From assembly GCA_963923035.1 (NCBI GenBank), contig CAWUKT010000008.1:1-64000 (forward strand): a stretch of 64,000 nt of DNA, read 5' to 3'. Within the stretch, counting starts at the first letter, position 1; each line of letters starts with the position of its first letter. The notes under the pieces were generated by a model. The model saw only the letters and a list, made by a program, of their open reading frames with translations, had not been told where the DNA came from and did not search any database. Origin of the DNA: CAWUKT01 sp963923035. GTDB lineage: Bacteria; Bacteroidota; Bacteroidia; J057; JADKCL01. The translations under genes and the position numbers were made by a program. This document shows, piece by piece, positions 16,016 through 23,955 of the stretch.

Positions 16016-16522
16016 GCTGCGAAGTTAACCTTTAAAGGTGTAAATGAGAAGGGAGCGGAGTGAAGGGCAGGCGGCAAAAGTAGAGAAAGGCCTGATTAGG
16101 AGGCGGGAAGGGAAAACTGGAGTTCGGGGGCAAATTTCTTTTTGGGAAATGGACGTGCTTGAGGGGAAATGGGGGCGGAATGGGCGGGGGGCTTTGCCGG
16201 GATTGCTTTGGTGGAACTTGGTTCCGCCAAGAGGCTATTGGGTTCGCCTGTTCGGCGAGTCTGGTTTTCGTGGAAGCAACTTCCACGAAAGCGAATTTTA
16301 ATCAGGACTGCTTTGGTGGAAGTTGCTTCCACCAACAAGCCATTGGATTCGCCTGTTCGGCGAGTCTGGTTTTCGTGGAAGCAACTTCCACGAAAGCGAA
16401 TTTTAATCAGGACTGCTTTGGTGGAAGTTGCTTCCACCAACAAGCCATTGAATTCGCCTGTTCGGCGGACCTGTGTTTCGTGGAAGCAACTTCCACGAAA
16501 GCGAGAAGTCAATGGGGTGAGT
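16016..16522. other. Gene-free stretch with the first repeat array
   Basis: About 500 bases without a credible gene. The first 180 bases hold only the palindrome ACCTTTAAAGGT (16028-16039) and purine-rich sequence; the remainder is the three-copy 105-bp element array. Long open frames here on both strands arise because the repeat length is a multiple of three and lacks stops. Confidence 0.7.
16210..16500. repeat. 105-bp three-hairpin element, tandem array of three copies
   Basis: Each unit holds three inverted repeats in fixed order. Hairpin A (16210-16228, 16315-16333, 16420-16438): 8-bp arms GGTGGAAG/CTTCCACC around TTG. Hairpin C (from 16244, 16349, 16454): TCGCC-tgttc-GGCGA. Hairpin B (16266-16290, 16371-16395, 16476-16500): 11-bp arms TTTCGTGGAAG/CTTCCACGAAA around CAA. 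The period is exactly 105 bp between A copies and between B copies. Cores of A and B are reverse complements of each other (GGAAGTTGCTTCC versus GGAAGCAACTTCC). In copy 1 the A stem uses AAC/GTT where copies 2 and 3 use AAG/CTT, a compensated change. Function unknown; see also 16799-16879 and 18336-18521. Confidence 0.93.
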
Positions 16523-16711
16523 TCAACGGGCCAGCCGTGTCAACAATTCGCGGTCCTCGGCAATGATTTGGCCGAGCTTTTGGCTCATATCGTTGTTCCA
16601 TTCAGCCTGTTCCCGAACCCGGCGAAGATATGACAGCACGTCGGCCAGGACCTCGTCAGGCAAGGTCGCCACCAGCGTTTCAATTTCGGCCGTCAATTCT
16701 GTTCGGGACAT
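16523..16711 (-). CDS. Small antitoxin-like / DUF2281-like protein, orphan
   Basis: 62 residues from ATG 16711 (the frame stays open upstream only because it runs into the repeat element at 16799-16879). Helical, acidic N-terminal half with TLPDEVLADVLSYLRRVREQAEW, then NNDMSQKLGQIIAEDRELLTRLAR. The 'LP..v..dv..fl..l' pattern resembles the short antitoxin-like proteins (DUF2281 type) that usually precede a PIN- or RelE-type toxin gene. No toxin follows: downstream on this strand is the 105-bp repeat array. Either an orphan, a remnant, or a protein with another role. Confidence 0.6.
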   Translation of the reverse strand: MSRTELTAEIETLVATLPDEVLADVLSYLRRVREQAEWNNDMSQKLGQIIAEDRELLTRLAR

Positions 16712-16798
16712 GCGGACTAGATTTAAGTGAGGAATAAAAATAACGAAAAAATAGCAGCTGGAAGAAAATTGCCCCGCTCCCTTTACTCTTCCCGCTTT

Positions 16799-16879
16799 GG
16801 TGGAAGTTGCTTCCACCAAGAGGCTAACGGATTCGCCTGTTCGGCGGATCTGGTTTTCGTGGAAGCAACTTCCACGAAA
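16799..16879. repeat. Single copy of the three-hairpin element
   Basis: Hairpin A at 16799-16817 (AAG/CTT type), hairpin C from 16833, hairpin B at 16855-16879, with the same order and spacings as the array at 16210-16500. Lies between the orphan antitoxin-like gene and the end of the T9SS-type gene at 16946. Confidence 0.92.
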
Positions 16880-16945
16880 GCGAACAACAAAGGGCGCAGC
16901 CCAAGCCACGCCCTTGATTACTTCAACGAAGAAAAACGCCTGGAA

Positions 16946-17854
16946 TCAGCGGTTTTCCAGCATGATCTTCTCTTTGCGGCCACTGCCATCGCTGTAAAGG
17001 ATGTGCAGGATGTGCAAGCCCGAATGCTGGCTGTTCAGGATCGGCAGGTTGCCCTCAATGTCCTGGTCCATGACCTTCTTTCCGTCCAGGTCATACAATT
17101 CAATGTGGACCGGCTCGATGGAAGGATCATTGGCCGAGGGGACCGTGCCGGGGGCAGCGAGCCGTTGATTGCCAAGGCCGCCTCCACAACTCGTGACCAG
17201 GGGATTCAAGGTCACCGTGCAGACCTGTCCGGTGACCAAATCGGTATATCGGACCCGCATGGGGACGTAAAAACCACCGGGGAAGTTGTTCTGGGCATTG
17301 ATGGCAAACTGGGAAGGGATGGTGGTCGTGGCACCCGCCGAGATGGAATAGGCACCGCCGGCGAGTTGCAGTCCACTCAGGTAGGCGGGGTTAAAGCTGG
17401 CTTCTACCCAAGCTGGATTTTGGAAGGGGTTGCTGACATTCACGACCGTATTGATGATAGAGTTGTAGCCATTGGAGTTGTATTCGTTGCACCAGATGGA
17501 AGCAATCGAAGCGGTACAGAGGGTACCATTTGGTTTTTGGGAAACGGTGATGGTTTTCTTGTCGGCGCAGGCGCTGACCCTATCTTTGTAGCGGGTCACA
17601 TAGAGGACCGCGCTTCCATTCGCATTGCCCTTGATGGTCACGGTGGGAGTGCCCTGGCCCGAGACAATCAGCAAATTGGAGTTGGATACGACCCAGCGGT
17701 AGGTGGCCCCACTCAGCGAAGGAACGGAAAACGTTTGGTTTTGATTGATGGTAATGCTGCTGGCCCAATTGCTCGAGCCACAACCGCTCGGGCTTTGGGC
17801 GACGCATAGGGTCATCGAGAGGCTGAGGATCAGCCCAAGTACAAACTTGATCAT
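16946..17854 (-). CDS. Secreted Ig/PKD-like protein with T9SS-type C-terminus
   Basis: 302 residues from ATG 17854 (the frame is open further upstream, but this start gives the signal peptide MIKFVLGLILSLSMTLCVAQ). Residues ~25-110 form a PKD-like Ig domain (TYRWVVSNSNLLIVSGQGTPTVTI), residues ~115-215 a second beta-sandwich with cysteines, and the last ~65 (EPVHIELYDLDGKKVMDQDI ... GLHILHILYSDGSGRKEKIML) match a type A T9SS sorting domain. Surface or secreted protein of unknown ligand, flanked on its 3' side by a copy of the three-hairpin element and on its 5' side by non-coding DNA. Confidence 0.8.
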   Translation of the reverse strand: MIKFVLGLILSLSMTLCVAQSPSGCGSSNWASSITINQNQTFSVPSLSGATYRWVVSNSNLLIVSGQGTPTVTIKGNANGSAVLYVTRYKDRVSACADKKTITVSQKPNGTLCTASIASIWCNEYNSNGYNSIINTVVNVSNPFQNPAWVEASFNPAYLSGLQLAGGAYSISAGATTTIPSQFAINAQNNFPGGFYVPMRVRYTDLVTGQVCTVTLNPLVTSCGGGLGNQRLAAPGTVPSANDPSIEPVHIELYDLDGKKVMDQDIEGNLPILNSQHSGLHILHILYSDGSGRKEKIMLENR

Positions 17855-18335
17855 AGTGGTAATTTTGGTATTAAAGGTGAATGGGGGAGTACCCCAATAG
17901 AGAATTTCTGGCATTCAAGCCAGTGATTGATTGTAAAAAGATGTTATCTGTATGCCTTTGATTTATGTCCCAATATATCGATGGGATACGGCCCTGACAA
18001 GCGCATGTAAGTGTAGGGATTAGTTTGAGGAGGAAAGGGTGGGAGATAAAACAAAAGGGAGCATCGTCCGTGGATTCCTGCCATTCTGGCCCCGAAAGAA
18101 GCCCCGGATGCGCTGCCTTGCTTCCCTGCCCCTTGAAAGAACAAGAGGCATTTATAGAGCGGAATTTTTACCCTTTTTTCCCAGCACGAAGTGACGCGAT
18201 GTTCGCATCGACAGGCATGGCCCCGCCAATGGCTTGGGGGGACGGAGCGGATCGCCCCGTCGACTTCTGGTGGAAGCATCTCCATGAGAAGCGAACGAGG
18301 CAAGATTTGGGCGTCGCTTTACCCCTTCTCGCTTT

Positions 18336-18521
18336 GGTGGAACTTAGTTCCACCAACAGGCCATCAGATTCGCCTGTTCGGCGGGTCTGGTTTTCGTGGA
18401 AGCAACTTCCACGAAAGCGAATTTTAATCAGGATTGCTTTGGTGGAACTTAGTTCCACCCAAAGGCCCATTGGGCGGCCTGACGGCCATTTCGACTTTTC
18501 GTGGAAGCAAATCCACGGAAA
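18336..18521. repeat. Three-hairpin element, tandem array of two copies
   Basis: Hairpin A at 18336-18354 and 18441-18459 (both AAC/GTT type, loop TTA), hairpin B at 18392-18416 and 18497-18521; again exactly 105 bp apart. In the second copy hairpin C is replaced by a different sequence that still forms an inverted repeat (GGCC-tgac... GGCC, ~18475-18487), and hairpin B is altered but still foldable with a 6-nt loop. Same family as 16210-16500. Confidence 0.92.
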
Positions 18522-18539
18522 GCAGAAGTGGGACATTTC

Positions 18540-19260
18540 GCCCAGAACCCTAATTCACCCACCTTTTACCCCAATCAATTCGCCCTGGCCCTCCATTCAT
18601 TTCCCATTTCCCTTCATTCCCCTACCTGTAAGCACAATTCCATTTAGCTCCCAGCTCCGTTTTCCTACCTCCAAGCCCAATTCATTCTCCCCTTCCCTCA
18701 ATCCATTCACCACCGACTACTTTAGAATTCCCCTGAACCCTGCATCCATTTCCCATCGCCCCCATTGAATTCGGCCTGGACCTCAATACCCCCACCTCCA
18801 ACCCGAATGACCCCACCTCGAACCATAATTGTATTCGCCTCCAACCATAATTCTATTTACCAAATAGGTCCCCCCCTCCACCTCGTTGCTACCCTCCCCC
18901 CACCTTCAACCCAAATAGACTTGCCAAAAAGGCGAATGATATTGACCTTCACGGCGAATCCACCGACCTTTTCGGCGAATTCATTGCCCTCCAACCCGAA
19001 TGAATTAGGGTCTGAGCCGAATTAATTAAGGTCCAGGGCGAATACAATTAACCTACGAGGTGGCCCCCCCTACCTCCAAACCGAATTCACCCCCCCAGAG
19101 AGGTACCCCCTTTGACCATTCCGATCCATTTGCCCACCTCCCCATTTCCCCCATTCTCCCATTACCCTCCTCCATTCCCCATTCCGATTCATTTTCACAT
19201 CCGCACATTTCCCCCATTTTCACATTTTCAAAATTCACCCACCCCCACATTGTCCCCGCT
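18540..19260. repeat. Pyrimidine-rich low-complexity tract
   Basis: About 700 bases in which the plus strand is dominated by C and T with very few G, built of recurring words such as CCATTTCCC, CCTCCAACCC, CGAATTCA and CCCCACC. It contains three imperfect 21-22-nt repeats with the core CGGCGAAT (18926-18989). The long polypyrimidine runs could form triplex DNA. Not coding by any frame I could support. Confidence 0.7.
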
Positions 19261-19297
19261 TCCGCTGAAAGTGAAAAATATATGCTAGTTTCACAGC

Positions 19298-20359
19298 ATG
19301 CGTCCCGGGTGGCTCATATTGTGCGTGATGATGGTGGCCCAATTGGGCTGGGCCCAAACCGGATCGGGCCGGCGACGGGCCGTGGAATACGCCGAACAAG
19401 GTCGCCAGGCCATGATCGCCAATGAATACGACCGCGCCGCCAATTGCTATTCCCTCGCCTTCAAAAACGACCGCAAGAACCACGGCTATCTCGTCGAACA
19501 GGCCCGCGCCGAATTCCTCCAACAGGAATACCGCGAGACCATTTCGTTGGTGCAGGCCCATTTGCGGCGGGAAAAAGGACGTTGGGAGGGAAAGGTGACG
19601 GCCTACCGGCTCTACGGCAGCAGCCTGGACATGATGGGCAAGACCAGCGCGGCCCGCAAGATCTACCGGAAGGGACTCGCCGAATTTCCCAAGGAAGGCG
19701 CCTTCCACCTGGAGCTGGGCATTTTGGAGATGGGCGTGGAAAATGATGCCGCCGCGTTAGAACATTTTGAGCGGGGCATGACCATCCAGCCCGATTTCCC
19801 CGACAACTACTACTTCGCCGCCCGCTTACTCGCCGGCCAGCAACGTTATCCCTGGGCCATCCTCTACCTGGAACAGTTCCTGAACCTGGAGCGTTACAGT
19901 CCGCGGACCCGGGAAGGCAGTGCGCTCCTGATGGCTTGGTACCAGCGCGCGTGGACCTGTGAGGGGACCTGCAAATTTCGGTTCTACCAGTCCTTGGAGA
20001 AGGGGAGGGGCCAACAATTGGGCGATGCGATGGACATTGTTTATTCCCCGGAGGTAGTGGGGCAGAGCGATGCCCTCTCGATGGAAGGGCTGTACCTCGC
20101 CTATTTGGAAGCGTCCGAACTCATGCCGGGGCGGGCCTTTGAAGCCGAGCCTTATTATAAGTGGTTGGTGGAGTTGGTGGACAAAGGATTCCTGGAAGCC
20201 TATACCTATTGGCTGTTGCAGGATGGTTCACCGGATGATTTTGCGCGTTGGTTGGAGGAAAATGAAGAAGAATTTGAGCAGTTTGAAGAATGGTTTTCCC
20301 GCCACTCTTTCCTTGAATATACCCGGAATCCCGTGCTGCGGGACCCGAAACACCGATAA
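19298..20359 (+). CDS. Exported TPR-containing protein
   Basis: 353 residues with signal peptide MRPGWLILCVMMVAQLGWAQ. Residues ~28-190 contain tetratricopeptide-type helices (YAEQGRQAMIANEYDRAANCYSLAF, FPKEGAFHLELGILEMGVENDAAALEHFERGM). The C-terminal half has no family I recognise and is acidic at the end (ARWLEENEEEFEQFEEWF). Two cysteines in WTCEGTC. Probably periplasmic. Followed after 12 nt by the DUF4286 gene, likely one transcript. Confidence 0.75.
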   Translation: MRPGWLILCVMMVAQLGWAQTGSGRRRAVEYAEQGRQAMIANEYDRAANCYSLAFKNDRKNHGYLVEQARAEFLQQEYRETISLVQAHLRREKGRWEGKVTAYRLYGSSLDMMGKTSAARKIYRKGLAEFPKEGAFHLELGILEMGVENDAAALEHFERGMTIQPDFPDNYYFAARLLAGQQRYPWAILYLEQFLNLERYSPRTREGSALLMAWYQRAWTCEGTCKFRFYQSLEKGRGQQLGDAMDIVYSPEVVGQSDALSMEGLYLAYLEASELMPGRAFEAEPYYKWLVELVDKGFLEAYTYWLLQDGSPDDFARWLEENEEEFEQFEEWFSRHSFLEYTRNPVLRDPKHR

Positions 20360-20371
20360 TATCGAAGCACC

Positions 20372-20680
20372 ATGATCGTTTACAGTGTCACCGTCAATAT
20401 TCACCGCGACATCGAAAAAGATTGGGTCGGTTGGATGCGTCACCTCCATATCCCCGACGTGATGGACACCGGGCACTTCACCGAGTTCCATTTTACCCGG
20501 ATGATCGATCCCCCCAGCGTAGATCCCGAGTATGCGACCTACAATATTCAATACCTCTGCGAGAATGTGGGTGTGTTGAAGCGGTACATGGACAATGACG
20601 CGCCGGGTTTACAGGAGGAGCATACGCAACGGTACCGGGGCCAGTTCACCGCATTCAGGACCATCCTCAAGCGGATTTAG
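20372..20680 (+). CDS. DUF4286 family protein
   Basis: 102 residues. The opening MIVYSVTVNIHRDIEKDWVG followed by WMRHLHIPDVMDTGHFTEF is the conserved core of DUF4286, a small ferredoxin-like-fold family frequent in Bacteroidota with no assigned function. Short spacing to the preceding TPR gene suggests co-transcription. The stop overlaps the convergent hydrolase gene by 4 nt. Confidence 0.88.
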   Translation: MIVYSVTVNIHRDIEKDWVGWMRHLHIPDVMDTGHFTEFHFTRMIDPPSVDPEYATYNIQYLCENVGVLKRYMDNDAPGLQEEHTQRYRGQFTAFRTILKRI

Positions 20681-21321
20681 CCCTCGTCCAGCCAGGTCCG
20701 GACCCGCCGGACGATCTCCCCGGCATGCGTCATCACCATGACGTGGCTGCCCTTGCGGACTTTGCTCCGCCTTCCCAATAAGATCCCTGGAAACATCAGG
20801 TCCCGGGTGCCATGCAAATGCAGGTAGTCCGGCGGGTATTCCTTTTGCCGCCAATGGACGGTTGCCTCGACCGCCCACCGAATGAATTCGGGGGAAGCGG
20901 AAGCGCGCATGGCTGCCAACTCAGATTTGATTTCGGGAGAGGTCGGGAAAGGATTGCGGGGGGCTTTTCGTTGGATGGAGGTGCCGGAAATGAGGCGTTG
21001 GAGGGGAAATAGGCGGAGGAGCTGGAAATAAAAGGGGAATTCGCGGGCGTTTTTGACGGAGGAAATGAGCAATGTCCGGGGGATTTGTTGGTGCCGGGCA
21101 ATCTCGTGGGCGAGCATGCCGCCCAAACTCACGCCCCCAATCACCTCAATGCCGTCCCAATTACGCTGGCCCGCCATTCGCTGGGCGTAGGCGGCCAAAC
21201 TTTCTCCCGGCTGGGCCGGGACATGCTCCAGCACCTCGAATTCCAGTCCCGCTTCGGCCAGGGGACCGAACATGCGCCGGTCAGCGCCCAGCCCAGGGAT
21301 GAGCACGAGCCGCGCCATCAC
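20677..21321 (-). CDS. Alpha/beta hydrolase
   Basis: 214 residues, compact alpha/beta-hydrolase fold. RLVLIPGLGADRRMF forms the oxyanion region, GGVSLGG (Ser around residue 64) is the nucleophile elbow, HGTRDLMFP supplies the acid and GSHVMVMTHAGEI the catalytic His. Cytoplasmic, no signal peptide. Substrate unknown. Starts with an ATGA overlap on the stop of the upstream lipoprotein gene. Confidence 0.82.
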   Translation of the reverse strand: MMARLVLIPGLGADRRMFGPLAEAGLEFEVLEHVPAQPGESLAAYAQRMAGQRNWDGIEVIGGVSLGGMLAHEIARHQQIPRTLLISSVKNAREFPFYFQLLRLFPLQRLISGTSIQRKAPRNPFPTSPEIKSELAAMRASASPEFIRWAVEATVHWRQKEYPPDYLHLHGTRDLMFPGILLGRRSKVRKGSHVMVMTHAGEIVRRVRTWLDEG

Positions 21322-21941
21322 GGAGCCGAAGGGAGCGTCCGCATCCCCAACAGGTATTGGTGGATACGGGGCTGCGGGGCAATGTTTTCGAAATTGGCGA
21401 TGAGGTCATCCAGGTTGAGGGAACGCCACTGCGTGCTGTTCAGCAGCATTTGCTGCTGGGCCGGATGGTCATTGAAGTAGGTCTGGTAGGCAATGGGATT
21501 GCGCAGCGCGATCCGGGCAATCTCTTCGGAGAAGAATTCACTGATGGCGGTATCGTCAATGAAGATGCCGCGGAGCTTGACGAGGTAGCGGACGGTCAGG
21601 GGAATGGTGTCGCGGATGGCCCATTGGGTGAGGTGACCGACGAAGTCGAAGCGGAGGTGGTCGGGAAAATAGGTGCCGTCGAGGTAATTGCAGGAGTCGG
21701 CTGCCTGTTGGTTGCGGCGGAGTCCATCGAGGATGGCCGGGAGTTCCCGGTCAATCTGGTTGGGATCGACCGCCGGGGCGGTCAGCAAGGTGCTGAAGGA
21801 TTCGATCTGGCCGACCAGGGTATCGAGCTGGCTGCACGGGGTCGCAGGCGAATTCGGCGGGTTGGGCGCGGAACCATTTTCCCCGCATCCCCACATCAGG
21901 AGCAGCATCCCTAACCCATAATATATCCACCCCTTTTTCAT
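21318..21941 (-). CDS. Predicted lipoprotein of unknown function
   Basis: 207 residues. N-terminus MKKGWIYYGLGMLLLMWGC fits a lipoprotein signal peptide with lipidated Cys19 (the residue before Gly is Trp, slightly unusual), followed by a Pro/Asn-rich spacer. The rest is mainly helical with no recognised domain. Sits between aroQ (ATGA overlap at 21938-21941) and the hydrolase, in a tightly coupled three-gene run. Confidence 0.7.
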   Translation of the reverse strand: MKKGWIYYGLGMLLLMWGCGENGSAPNPPNSPATPCSQLDTLVGQIESFSTLLTAPAVDPNQIDRELPAILDGLRRNQQAADSCNYLDGTYFPDHLRFDFVGHLTQWAIRDTIPLTVRYLVKLRGIFIDDTAISEFFSEEIARIALRNPIAYQTYFNDHPAQQQMLLNSTQWRSLNLDDLIANFENIAPQPRIHQYLLGMRTLPSAP

Positions 21942-22396
21942 TCCTGTCGTCCGAATCCGATTTTCTTCCGTTGCTTCCCCGCCAGGAAGTCGATGGCCAG
22001 CCGGTAGCTTTCCTTCCCAAAGCCGCTGATCAGGCCGTCGCAGGCCCGGGTCAGGACCGAGCGCCGCCGGAATTCGTCGCGGGCGTGGATATTGCTGAGG
22101 TGAACTTCGATCTTGGGAATCTGGAGAATGAGGAGGGCGTCATGAATGGCGTAGCTGTAATGGGAATAAGCGCCGGCATTGATGATCAAGCCCGCGACCT
22201 CTTCATCGGCGGCCTGCTGCAAACGGGTAACGATGTCCCCTTCGACATTGCTCTGGAAATAGTCAAGCTCGGTTTTTGGGTATTTTTCCTTCAACCATTC
22301 AAGAATCTTGTCAAAACTTTCGGTGCCGTAGAAGACTTCCTCGCGCCGACCGAGCATGTTCAGGTTGGGACCGTTGACAATGAGAATTTTTTTCAT
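21938..22396 (-). CDS. aroQ: 3-dehydroquinate dehydratase, type II
   Basis: 152 residues, standard for the dodecameric type II enzyme. NGPNLNMLGRREEVFYG carries the flexible active-site loop with the catalytic Arg and Tyr, INAGAYSHYSYAIHDAL binds substrate, and EVHLSNIHARDEFR provides the catalytic His. Third step of the shikimate pathway (3-dehydroquinate to 3-dehydroshikimate). First gene of a minus-strand run aroQ-lipoprotein-hydrolase, divergent from xerD. Confidence 0.95.
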   Translation of the reverse strand: MKKILIVNGPNLNMLGRREEVFYGTESFDKILEWLKEKYPKTELDYFQSNVEGDIVTRLQQAADEEVAGLIINAGAYSHYSYAIHDALLILQIPKIEVHLSNIHARDEFRRRSVLTRACDGLISGFGKESYRLAIDFLAGKQRKKIGFGRQE

Positions 22397-22500
22397 GTTG
22401 TACTGTTCCTTGCTACTCGCGGAGTGTTCATTATTGAGGGCAGGTTATCCACCGGTCCTGCGGAGTCTCCGTGATGAGATAGGTAAATTTACCAAAAAGG

Positions 22501-23406
22501 ATGAATTGGAAAGGGGCCATACGGGAATACCATACCTGGCTGAAGGTTGAGAAGGGACTTTCGGAGAATACATTCGAGGGGTATACCCGTGATCTTGAGC
22601 GTTACCGGTGGTTCATGGAGGAGGACCGGAAAATAGGTTCCCCCGCCAGTGTGGGCACCGGGGAGATCCGCGAATTCGTCCATTTCCTCGTTGCGGACGC
22701 CTTCCTTAACGAGAATTCCTTGGCCCGCAACATTTCATCGGTCCGCTCCTTCCACAAATTCCTGTACCAGGAAGACCTGTTGGCCCGCGACCCCACCGAA
22801 TTGCTGGACACGCCGAAGCTGAGTCGGAAGCTCCCGGTGTATTTGACGGTCGAGGAGATCGACCGGTTGTTTGCGGCCATCGACCATTCTACGCCGCACG
22901 GCACCCGGAATCGGGCCATGCTCGAAATGCTTTACGGCAGCGGACTTCGCGTCAGCGAACTCGTGAACCTGGAGCGCTCGATGATTTATGCAGAAGAAGG
23001 TTTTGTGCGGGTATTTGGCAAGGGAGGGAAAGAGCGGTTGGTTCCGATGGGCGGCTCGGCGCTGAAATACCTGAAACATTATTATGAGTACCGCTACGGG
23101 ATTTCGCAGAAGGTCGAGCGCGGGGAGGAGGACATTGTCTTCCTCAATCGCCAGGGCAAGCGTTTGACGCGGAACTATGTGTTTATGGTAATCAAGGATT
23201 TGGCGAAGGATGCGGGCATCCAGAAGAACATCAGCCCGCATACTTTTCGGCATAGCTTCGCGACGCATTTGCTGGAGGGGGGCGCCGACCTACGGGCGGT
23301 GCAGGAGATGTTGGGACACGTGTCGATCACGACGACGGAGATCTATCTCCATTTGGACCGCGATTACCTGCGGGAGGTTCACCGGAGCTTTCATCCGCGG
23401 GCATAG
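22501..23406 (+). CDS. xerD: Site-specific tyrosine recombinase XerD/XerA type
   Basis: 301 residues. N-terminal SAM-like DNA-binding domain (residues 1-90) and C-terminal catalytic domain with all residues: Arg in GSGLRVSEL, Lys in GKGGKERLVPM, HTFRHSFATHLL (HxxR near 247-250), LGH, and nucleophile Tyr282 in TTTEIYLHL. Housekeeping chromosome-dimer resolution at dif is the expected role; no integrase-type accessory genes or att-like repeats surround it. Whether it acts with a XerC or alone cannot be told from this window. Divergent from aroQ. Confidence 0.93.
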   Translation: MNWKGAIREYHTWLKVEKGLSENTFEGYTRDLERYRWFMEEDRKIGSPASVGTGEIREFVHFLVADAFLNENSLARNISSVRSFHKFLYQEDLLARDPTELLDTPKLSRKLPVYLTVEEIDRLFAAIDHSTPHGTRNRAMLEMLYGSGLRVSELVNLERSMIYAEEGFVRVFGKGGKERLVPMGGSALKYLKHYYEYRYGISQKVERGEEDIVFLNRQGKRLTRNYVFMVIKDLAKDAGIQKNISPHTFRHSFATHLLEGGADLRAVQEMLGHVSITTTEIYLHLDRDYLREVHRSFHPRA

Positions 23407-23409
23407 AAA

Positions 23410-23430
23410 AGCCCCGCGCATGGCGGGGCT
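23410..23430 (-). terminator. Terminator for the small exported protein gene (minus strand)
   Basis: AGCCCCGC and GCGGGGCT form an 8-bp stem with a 5-nt loop; on the minus strand it is followed by TTTTC, whereas on the plus strand there is no T run. It probably ends the gene at 23479 and may slow transcription leaving xerD. Confidence 0.65.
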
Positions 23431-23478
23431 GGTCGATATTGTTGGTAAAAGGTGTTTCTTCTAATCTTTAGGACTTAA

Positions 23479-23955
23479 TTACTGCTGATCTTGAATCTCG
23501 CGGCGGATGGTGTCATTGATGACACGCAACATGTCGCCGTAAATGAGGCCGGTACTAAAAGATCCACCGGGGCTGAAAGAGGCCACCGAAGGGCTTGAAG
23601 TAAGACCGCTGTACAGGACGGCAAGATCACCAGCAGCAGAAATGAATACGGGGTTGCAGGAATAGTTGGCCAGATTGGTAAAGCTCGAAATGGGGTTGCA
23701 CATGCTGTTTACGAGCAGGGTCAACTTGTTGTTCAGAGCGTTTACTTTCCACTGGCGGTTCAATCCCGCCTGTTCGTCCAGAATCCTTTTTTCAAGGTCC
23801 TGGGCTCTACCGATCTTTCTTTCCAGATTTATCATCTTATTCTCCATGATGTTCAGAAGCGCATTGTTGTTCTGAGCATTTGAAGAAGTGAAAGAAACGG
23901 ATACTGACAAGAGTGCGATTACACTGACGATGAGAAACTGATAGGTACGGTTCAT
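23479..23955 (-). CDS. Small exported protein of unknown function
   Basis: 158 residues. A signal peptide (MNRTYQFLIVSVIALLSVSVSF ... NAQ) is followed by a helical, charged section (MENKMINLERKIGRAQDLEKRI) and a Ser/Gly-rich second half with two cysteines (CNPISSF and SCNPVF) that may pair. No domain recognised. Isolated gene with its own terminator. A TACATTTG box on the minus strand at 24033-24040 could be its -7 element, but no TTG stands at the expected distance. Confidence 0.65.
   Translation of the reverse strand: MNRTYQFLIVSVIALLSVSVSFTSSNAQNNNALLNIMENKMINLERKIGRAQDLEKRILDEQAGLNRQWKVNALNNKLTLLVNSMCNPISSFTNLANYSCNPVFISAAGDLAVLYSGLTSSPSVASFSPGGSFSTGLIYGDMLRVINDTIRREIQDQQ

Larger units (their letters stand above)
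17855..19297. other. 1.4-kb gene-free accessory region
   Basis: No credible gene. From left to right: ~400 bases of unremarkable sequence; a diverged hairpin-B-like sequence around 18265-18290; two tandem copies of the three-hairpin element (18336-18521); a pyrimidine-rich, guanine-poor tract (about 18540-19260) with short imperfect repeats; then the 5' flank of the TPR gene. No tRNA or transposase seen. Confidence 0.6.

Noticed and set aside
16210..16500. CRISPR array
   Set aside because: The intervals between hairpins are as conserved as the hairpins themselves, so there are no unique spacers, and no cas gene is nearby.
16096..16633. Long open frames on both strands across the repeat array, encoding a 35-residue cysteine-containing repeat
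   Set aside because: They exist because the 105-bp unit is a multiple of three and lacks stops in several frames. Stem-compensating base changes fit selection on hairpins, and there is no start, signal peptide or continuation outside the array.
18025..18768. 247-codon plus-strand frame covering the two-copy repeat array
   Set aside because: It runs through the hairpin elements and into the pyrimidine tract, with no signal peptide or domain; composition follows the DNA repeats.
19053..19250. Small minus-strand frame rich in Glu, Gly and Met
   Set aside because: A direct translation of the purine-rich complement of the low-complexity tract.
22501..23406. Integrase of a mobile element
   Set aside because: The protein is a standard-length XerD-type recombinase with housekeeping neighbours (aroQ, prmC); no attachment repeats, tRNA or cargo genes are present.
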